A stretch of DNA of 64,000 nt from Clostridium merdae. GTDB lineage: Bacteria > Bacillota > Clostridia > Oscillospirales > Acutalibacteraceae. The first letter of the stretch is position 1, and each line of letters opens with the position of its first letter. The notes beneath the pieces are model-generated. The model worked only from the letters and a program-made list of their open reading frames with translations, was not told the DNA's origin and did not search any database. Shown here in pieces: positions 58,962 through 64,000 of this stretch. Location of the stretch: the NCBI RefSeq assembly GCF_900176635.1, contig NZ_FXLN01000002.1:62001-126000 (forward strand). Direction: 5' to 3'. Made by a program: the position numbers and the translations under genes.

Positions 58962-59243
58962 ATGAGCGTTGTCATTATTGGAGGCCATGACCGAATGGTA
59001 TGTACCTACAAAGATATTTGTAAGCAATTTAAGTGCAAAGCAAAAGTATTTACACAGCAGCCCGCCAATTTAAAAACTCAAATAGGCTGCCCAGATCTTC
59101 TGGTTTTGTTTACCAGTACCGTCTCACACCAAATGGTGTATAGTGCACTCCAGATGACAAAAAATACTGGAACGGCGGTTGTGCGTTCACACAGCAGCAG
59201 CTCCTGTGCGCTCAAGAATATTCTTGCCGAGCATTGCTGCTAA
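58962..59243 (+). CDS. DUF2325 domain protein
   Basis: 93 aa, start MSVVIIGGHDRMVCTYKDI as in DUF2325. Five Cys and a Rossmann-like beginning (VVIIGGHDRM); SHQMVYSALQMTKNTGTAVVRSHSSSSCALKNIL follows by position 49-82. The family function is unknown; it is often found next to feo genes in Clostridia. AAAGGATGG lies about 12 nt before the ATG; an upstream ATG at 58929 is less likely. Confidence 0.75.
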   Translation: MSVVIIGGHDRMVCTYKDICKQFKCKAKVFTQQPANLKTQIGCPDLLVLFTSTVSHQMVYSALQMTKNTGTAVVRSHSSSSCALKNILAEHCC

Positions 59244-59287
59244 CCGAGTTTTTAACACGCCGAATTTGATATGAAGGGTAAGAGCAT

Positions 59288-59839
59288 ATGCTGGAACGTT
59301 ATTTGGTGGAATATTGCGCTTCCACATTAGCTGGGTTAAAAACGGCAAGTCTTTTTAGCTACACTGGTGAAGAAAAAGATATTGTTCGCGTTGAGATAGA
59401 TTGCCTGAATCAAATTTTGAACCCGCGTGGTGTTTATTTAGAGCTGCTGCACAGCAGCAATACGCGAGACCTTATTTATGTATACCGTGCCTCTGCTTTG
59501 GTGGCGGACTTAAGCCGTCCGGAGGCGTCCCATTTTTTAAATCAATATGGTTACCCCGTTGGCAGTTTAAGCAACTGCTTGGATTATTTACGGCAGCGAA
59601 TTGCGCTGACACAATCGTTCCCTCATGAAATCGGGTTGTTTTTGGGCTACCCGGTGGAAGACGTAGCAGAGTTTATTAAAAATCGCGGCCGCAATTGCAA
59701 GTGCTGCGGTATTTGGAAAGTTTACCACAATGAGCTAGAGGCAAAGCGCTTCTTTGCGAAGATTGATAAATGCAGAGAAGTTTATACGAAGCTGTTTTGC
59801 GGCGGACGGTCAGTGCTACAACTGACTATCGCTGCTTAA
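59288..59839 (+). CDS. DUF3793 family protein
   Basis: 183 aa. Recognised by the LAGLKTASLFSY start, IYVYRASALVADLSRPEA, FPHEIGLFLGYPVEDVAEFIKN and CKCCGIWKVYHNELEAKRFF. DUF3793 has no known function and typically sits beside feo and flavodoxin genes, as here; a role in flavin or heme/iron metabolism has been inferred from that. GAAGGGTAAGAGCAT precedes the ATG. Confidence 0.85.
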   Translation: MLERYLVEYCASTLAGLKTASLFSYTGEEKDIVRVEIDCLNQILNPRGVYLELLHSSNTRDLIYVYRASALVADLSRPEASHFLNQYGYPVGSLSNCLDYLRQRIALTQSFPHEIGLFLGYPVEDVAEFIKNRGRNCKCCGIWKVYHNELEAKRFFAKIDKCREVYTKLFCGGRSVLQLTIAA

Positions 59840-59936
59840 TAATAACGAATCGGGAAAAGAATGGTTTATTTCTTGAATAGAGAGAAATCTTCTTCGATTG
59901 ATTCAACTTTGAAAAACAGAAAGGCAGTGAAGGAAA

Positions 59937-60362
59937 ATGGCAAAATTGGCAGTAGTCTATTGGAGTGGTACAGGTAATACAGAAGCGATGGCAAACCTTG
60001 TGGCGGATGGTGCACGAGAAGCTGGAGCGGATGTTTCGGTTTATACTTCTGCAGAGTTTACTCCTGAGTTGGCAGATGAGTTTGAGCACATCGCATTTGG
60101 TTGCCCCTCAATGGGAGCAGAACAGCTGGAAGAAAGCGAGTTCGAGCCCATGCTGGATTCCATAAAAGACAAACTTACCTCTAAAAAAGTAGCTCTGTTT
60201 GGCTCTTATGGCTGGGGCGACGGCGAGTGGATGAGAACTTGGGACAGCGACCTGCAAGGCGCTGGTGTTCCGGTTATTGGCACTCTCATTGCTAACGAAG
60301 CTCCCGACGAGGAGGCATCAGAAAACTGCAAGGATTTGGGTAAGGCACTTGCCAATGCATAA
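59937..60362 (+). CDS. Flavodoxin
   Basis: 141 aa short-chain flavodoxin. The FMN phosphate loop is SGTGNTEAM (about 10-18), with FGCPSMGAEQLEE and FGSYGWGDGEWM as the isoalloxazine loops. Flavodoxin carries low-potential electrons and can replace ferredoxin under iron shortage, which fits the iron-uptake neighbours. GTGAAGGAAA precedes the ATG. A strong terminator follows. Confidence 0.95.
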   Translation: MAKLAVVYWSGTGNTEAMANLVADGAREAGADVSVYTSAEFTPELADEFEHIAFGCPSMGAEQLEESEFEPMLDSIKDKLTSKKVALFGSYGWGDGEWMRTWDSDLQGAGVPVIGTLIANEAPDEEASENCKDLGKALANA

Positions 60363-60397
60363 TTCTTGCGCAACATAAAATTTGGTTACATCTTTCA

Positions 60398-60435
60398 GAA
60401 CATCCCGGTCGAAATGGACCGGGATGTTCTTTTTT
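60398..60435 (+). terminator. Terminator after flavodoxin
   Basis: GAACATCCCGGTC pairs with GACCGGGATGTTC over a 6-nt loop, followed by six T. Confidence 0.9.
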
Positions 60436-60443
60436 CGTCTCCT

Positions 60444-60554
60444 CCTTACTTTCGAGGGCAAGTAGGGCAGGGGAATCTTCCAGGAAGGCGTTTTCGCCTT
60501 ATTTATGAGTAGCTCAATTGCGTTTGCAACCTGAGCCGCCAAAGAGTAATACAT
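60444..60554 (-). pseudogene. Possible truncated small gene
   Basis: On the minus strand a protein-like stretch starting MYYSLAAQVANAIELLINKA is followed by PSWKIPLPYLPSK and then runs into the flavodoxin terminator without a stop. GAGGAG lies about 20 nt upstream of the ATG. It resembles the N-terminal half of small orphan proteins in related genomes, but the rest is missing; this is recall by pattern only. Confidence 0.3.
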
Positions 60555-60660
60555 CGCTTTATTGTTGGAAATTTTCTCCTCTCTATCTTATTTAATTCAA
60601 TTTCTGCATTAAAATGAATATGAGTTAATGTAGAAAGAAAATGCTTATGAGGTGAGGGAA

Positions 60661-60891
60661 ATGTATCGAAGGCTAAAGGACTTAAGAGAAGATTGCGATT
60701 CTACACAACAGAAACTCGCACAATTTTTAAAGATAAGTCAGGCTACGTATTTTCGATATGAAAGCAGCGCGCTCGATATACCCAGTATGATTCTAATTGA
60801 ACTGTCGAAGCTATATGATACAAGCGTTGATCATATTTGGGAGCAAACAGATGAAAAAAAGCCTTACGCAAAGAGCGACCAAAAGAGATAA
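60661..60891 (+). CDS. XRE family helix-turn-helix regulator
   Basis: 76 aa, a single Cro/C1-type HTH (RLKDLREDCDSTQQKLAQFL, then SQATYFRYESSALDIPSM, then LSKLYDTSVDHIWEQ). No effector domain. GAGGTGAGGGAA precedes the ATG at 60661. It may regulate itself or neighbouring genes; no target is evident. It lies alone between the flavodoxin and hemW. Confidence 0.85.
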   Translation: MYRRLKDLREDCDSTQQKLAQFLKISQATYFRYESSALDIPSMILIELSKLYDTSVDHIWEQTDEKKPYAKSDQKR

Positions 60892-60923
60892 ATAATTTTA
60901 ATCGAATACAAATATAAAGCAAG

Positions 60924-60961
60924 AGCAGGCTCCGTAGGGTGTTATCCGTACGAAGCCTGCT
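60924..60961. terminator. Hairpin between XRE gene and hemW (convergent)
   Basis: GCAGGCT..CGTA pairs with TACGAAGCCTGC; it lies between convergent genes and could serve both. Confidence 0.6.
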
Positions 60962-60982
60962 TATTCTATTGCTTTATGCTAT

Positions 60983-62092
60983 TTATCCTAGCAAAATATC
61001 CGCAATGAGTGAATTCGAAACCAAGAATCCCTTAGGTGAAAACCGAATGGATTCTTCATCGCAGTGCACCAAACCACTTTGCGTATAGCGGCTTGCACGC
61101 TGGAAATAATCTTCGGGCAGAGGTTTGCCAAAACGCTTTTGGTAATCCGTTTGGCGAAGCCCCTCGCACAAGCGCAAACGCAGCATGGCGTATTCCTCTG
61201 GGGTACCGCCATCACTCTCACAGCTGTTGCTGGGCTCTATTAAAAAGCTCCTTAAATCGCTGGGGTAATAATAGCGTTGTCCATCAAGAAAGGAATGAGC
61301 AGATGGTCCTATCCCACAATATTCTTCTGCGTTCCAGTATTTTAGGTTATGGCGGCTCTCAAAGCCTAGAAGCGCAAAATTCGAAACCTCATACTGGTGG
61401 TACCCTGCTTTCCCTAGCTCTTCACATGCCAGCAAGTATAGCTCGGCAGTTTCATCTTCATCCGGCAAATTCATAGTGTCCTTACGCATATAGTAGGGTG
61501 TGCCCGGCTCTATTTTGAGCAGGTAGGAAGAGATATGCTGTACCCCGCAATCGGCACAAAAGGCAATGGAGTGCTTTAGGCTTTCGGCTGTTTGCTGTTG
61601 CACTGCCAGCATGAGGTCTAAAGAAATATTCTTAAACCCGGCTCGCTGTGCCTCTTTTACAGCTTCCCGAACTTGGCTCACCGAATGGCGTCGCCCTAAA
61701 AGTGCGAGTTCTTCTTCATTCGCAGACTGTAACCCCATTGAAATACGGTTTGCGCCAGCTTCCCGCAAAGTTTCAAAAAAACCAGGTTCGTATTCACCCG
61801 GGTTTACCTCCACCGTAATTTCGGCATTGTGTAGCCCCCAGTTTTTTTTGGCGGCATTCAAAAGCGAAGCGATTCGGTTTGCACCTAGAATAGAAGGGGT
61901 TCCGCCTCCAAAATAGAGGGTATCTGCCTTGCGGCCAAGCTGCAAGGCAGTTTTTTGCAGTAAGCGCCTCATTTGCTCGGTGTAAGCGTCCTTAATCTCT
62001 TCATTGCCCGGTGTAGAATAAAAATCGCAGTAGGGGCATTTCATTTTGCAGAATGGTACATGCAGGTATAGGCCAATTGGTTCGCGGTTCAT
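60983..62092 (-). CDS. hemW: Radical SAM heme chaperone HemW
   Basis: 369 aa. Radical SAM cluster motif CKMKCPYCDF (about 15-24, Cys-x3-Cys-x2-Cys), then YFGGGTPSIL, a HemN-like body, and a C-terminal HemW domain. HemW was once annotated as oxygen-independent coproporphyrinogen oxidase but binds and delivers heme; it lacks the extra N-terminal Cys of HemN. It follows lepA by 27 bp in the usual lepA-hemW order. GGAGGGATT precedes the ATG. Confidence 0.92.
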   Translation of the reverse strand: MNREPIGLYLHVPFCKMKCPYCDFYSTPGNEEIKDAYTEQMRRLLQKTALQLGRKADTLYFGGGTPSILGANRIASLLNAAKKNWGLHNAEITVEVNPGEYEPGFFETLREAGANRISMGLQSANEEELALLGRRHSVSQVREAVKEAQRAGFKNISLDLMLAVQQQTAESLKHSIAFCADCGVQHISSYLLKIEPGTPYYMRKDTMNLPDEDETAELYLLACEELGKAGYHQYEVSNFALLGFESRHNLKYWNAEEYCGIGPSAHSFLDGQRYYYPSDLRSFLIEPSNSCESDGGTPEEYAMLRLRLCEGLRQTDYQKRFGKPLPEDYFQRASRYTQSGLVHCDEESIRFSPKGFLVSNSLIADILLG

Positions 62093-62119
62093 AATCCCTC
62101 CGTTTCTGCTACGGTTCTT

Positions 62120-63928
62120 TTATTCATCCAGCTTTAAAACGCTCATGAAAGCCTCCTGCGGCACTTCTACGGAGCCGAGCTGGCGCATGCGTTTCTTACC
62201 TTCCTTTTGCTTCTCAAGCAGCTTTCTCTTTCTTGAAATATCGCCGCCGTAGCATTTTGCAAGAACATCCTTACGCATGGCACGCACCGTTTCGCGAGCG
62301 ATAATACGACCGCCGATACAAGCCTGAATGGGGATTTCAAATAGCTGGCGCGGGATTTTCTCTACAAGCTTCTCCGCCATTTTACGCCCGCGTGCATAAG
62401 CCTTATCTGCATGAATGATAAACGACAAGGCGTCTACGGTTTCTCCGTTGAGAAGAATATCTAGCTTTACGAGGTTTGATTTTTCATACCCAATCAGCTC
62501 GTAGTCAAACGATGCGTAGCCGCGGGTGCGGCTCTTGAGTGCGTCGAAGAAGTCGTACACAATCTCATTGAGCGGTAAGGTGTAATGAATGTCTACACGG
62601 TCGGTGTCAATGTATTTCATATCCTGAAAAACACCGCGCCGCTCCTGGCAAAGCTCCATAATATTACCCACATACTCCGAGGGAGAATAGATGTGAGAGT
62701 TCGTCATGGGCTCTTCTGCCAACATAATCAAGGTGGGGTCTGGGTAGTTTGTGGGGTTGTCCACATACACCACTTCGCCGCCTGTTTTGGTAATGCGGTA
62801 CACAACGCTTGGTGCAGTAGTAATAATATCGAGGTCGTATTCGCGTTCCAAGCGCTCCTGAATAATTTCCATATGCAGCAGCCCCAAAAAGCCACAGCGG
62901 AAACCAAAGCCGAGTGCGATGGAGGTTTCAGGCTCAAAAGATAGTGATGCGTCGTTTAGCTGCAATCGCTCCAATGCCTCACGCAGGTCGGAATAGTGAG
63001 CGCCATCCGCCGGGTACACACCGCAGAATACCATAGGCTGTGCGGTACGGTAACCGGGCAGGGGCTCTTTTGCCGGTTGGCTGGTTAGGGTAACGGTATC
63101 ACCCACGCGAGCATCCTTTACCGCCTTGATGGATGCAGAAATATACCCAACCTCTCCAGCGCAAAGACTAGAGGCTGGCTCCATGCCGGTGGCACGCAGG
63201 TAACCTACTTCCACTACGGTAAATTCACTGCCAGACGCCATCATCTTAATTTGGTCACCGGCGTGCACGGTTCCCTCTTTTACACGTACATATACAATAA
63301 CACCGCGGTAGGAATCGTAATAGGAGTCGAAAATCAAAGCCTGAAGCGGTGCGTTTTCATCGCCTTGTGGCGGAGGAATATCCTTTACCACACGCTCCAT
63401 AACTTGGTCAATATTTAGCCCCACCTTAGCAGAAATACACGGTGCATCCTGCGCAGGAAGACCAATAATATCCTCAACCTCATTTTTTACACGGTCAGGG
63501 TCGGCACTAGGCAAATCTATCTTGTTAATTACGGGCACAATTTCTAGCCCAGCATCCAACGCGAGGTAAGTGTTTGCCAATGTTTGCGCTTCAATTCCCT
63601 GTGAAGCATCCACAATGAGAATCGCACCCTCACAGGCTGCCAATGAGCGCGATACCTCGTAGTTAAAGTCAACATGGCCAGGGGTATCAATAAGATTAAA
63701 GATATAATCCTCCCCATCGTTGGCTCGGTAAACCAGCGTGACCGCGTGCGCTTTAATTGTAATGCCGCGTTCCCGCTCCAAATCCATGTTGTCTAACAAT
63801 TGATTTTCCATGTCTCGCAGAGCAACTGCCTTTGTTTGCTCTAAAATACGGTCAGCCAATGTGCTTTTACCATGGTCTATATGGGCGATAATACTGAAAT
63901 TTCTGATTCTGTCTCTTGGAATCGACAT
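62120..63928 (-). CDS. lepA: Elongation factor 4 (LepA)
   Basis: 602 aa, with a G domain (AHIDHGKSTLADRIL, RGITIKAHAV, DTPGHVDF, NKIDLP), domains II and III, and the LepA-specific C-terminal domain (DFFDALKSRTRGYASFDYE, ARGRKMAEKLVEKIPRQ). EF4 binds ribosomes and back-translocates or aids initiation. The start is set at 63928 (MSIPRDRIRNFSII) with AGGTGACAGT upstream; seven further codons are open. It heads the lepA-hemW unit. Confidence 0.95.
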   Translation of the reverse strand: MSIPRDRIRNFSIIAHIDHGKSTLADRILEQTKAVALRDMENQLLDNMDLERERGITIKAHAVTLVYRANDGEDYIFNLIDTPGHVDFNYEVSRSLAACEGAILIVDASQGIEAQTLANTYLALDAGLEIVPVINKIDLPSADPDRVKNEVEDIIGLPAQDAPCISAKVGLNIDQVMERVVKDIPPPQGDENAPLQALIFDSYYDSYRGVIVYVRVKEGTVHAGDQIKMMASGSEFTVVEVGYLRATGMEPASSLCAGEVGYISASIKAVKDARVGDTVTLTSQPAKEPLPGYRTAQPMVFCGVYPADGAHYSDLREALERLQLNDASLSFEPETSIALGFGFRCGFLGLLHMEIIQERLEREYDLDIITTAPSVVYRITKTGGEVVYVDNPTNYPDPTLIMLAEEPMTNSHIYSPSEYVGNIMELCQERRGVFQDMKYIDTDRVDIHYTLPLNEIVYDFFDALKSRTRGYASFDYELIGYEKSNLVKLDILLNGETVDALSFIIHADKAYARGRKMAEKLVEKIPRQLFEIPIQACIGGRIIARETVRAMRKDVLAKCYGGDISRKRKLLEKQKEGKKRMRQLGSVEVPQEAFMSVLKLDE

Positions 63929-64000
63929 ACTGTCACCTGATTCTCCCAACTGTTCAAATTCTATGTGCTTTTCCTGCGAACATACTGTAATTATGTAATA

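Overview
The window looks like chromosomal DNA from an anaerobic, glutamate-fermenting, butyrate-forming Firmicute of class Clostridia, probably near Oscillospirales. The grounds are strong AGGAGG-type ribosome binding sites with some TTG/GTG starts, a B12-independent hydroxyglutarate pathway with butyrate genes, a GlnK/GlnL-type two-component system, DUF4321/DUF3793/FeoB-associated small proteins, and a tandem glycine riboswitch. No rRNA, CRISPR array, transposase or phage gene was seen. One tRNA gene, tRNA-Arg(ACG), is present.

Layout. 1-2912 (minus): the rod-shape operon mreB, mreC, mreD and the start of penicillin-binding protein 2. 3227-7389 (minus): an orphan protein, an alpha/beta hydrolase, a GNAT acetyltransferase, and an alanine/glycine:sodium symporter behind a tandem glycine riboswitch. 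7619-12008 (minus): an acyl-CoA dehydrogenase and a two-subunit CoA-transferase behind a textbook sigma-54 promoter, followed by the gene for their likely sigma-54 activator, which has its own sigma-54 promoter; palindromic activator sites lie upstream of both. 12150-12488: tRNA-Arg and a partial duplicate of its 3' end and terminator. 12606-16942 (minus): glycogen phosphorylase and a GH13 enzyme. 17443-24896: zapA, a U32 protein, dut, dcd, small proteins and murI.

25300-31859 (plus) holds glutamate entry: gltS, gdhA, an odd 2-hydroxyacid dehydrogenase homologue and glnK/glnL-like regulators. 32730-50007 is an 18-kb catabolic block: hbd and thl (minus), an IclR regulator, glutaconyl-CoA decarboxylase subunits delta, gamma and alpha, a butyrate-type CoA-transferase, crt, bcd, etfB, etfA, gctAB and hgdCAB (plus). 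Together with gltS/gdhA it can take glutamate through 2-oxoglutarate, 2-hydroxyglutarate, glutaconyl-CoA and crotonyl-CoA to butyrate and acetate. The membrane beta subunit (gcdB) is not in the window, and the only hydroxyacid dehydrogenase here has lost its catalytic triad. The block is bracketed by the same mosaic non-coding repeats in opposite orientation (32150-32560 and 50101-50612).

50910-55090 (plus): an envelope-stress type operon (XpaC, TelA, LemA, TPM) and an HD-GYP protein. 55357-60362: an iron module (DtxR-type regulator, two FeoA, FeoB, FeoB-associated Cys-rich peptide, DUF2325, DUF3793, flavodoxin) with repeated GTTAG/CTAAC inverted repeats. 60661-63928: a small XRE regulator, hemW and lepA. 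The most notable points are the sigma-54 circuit, two enzymes with missing catalytic residues, the inverted repeats around the butyrate block, and leader structures upstream of gcdA, gdhA and the symporter.
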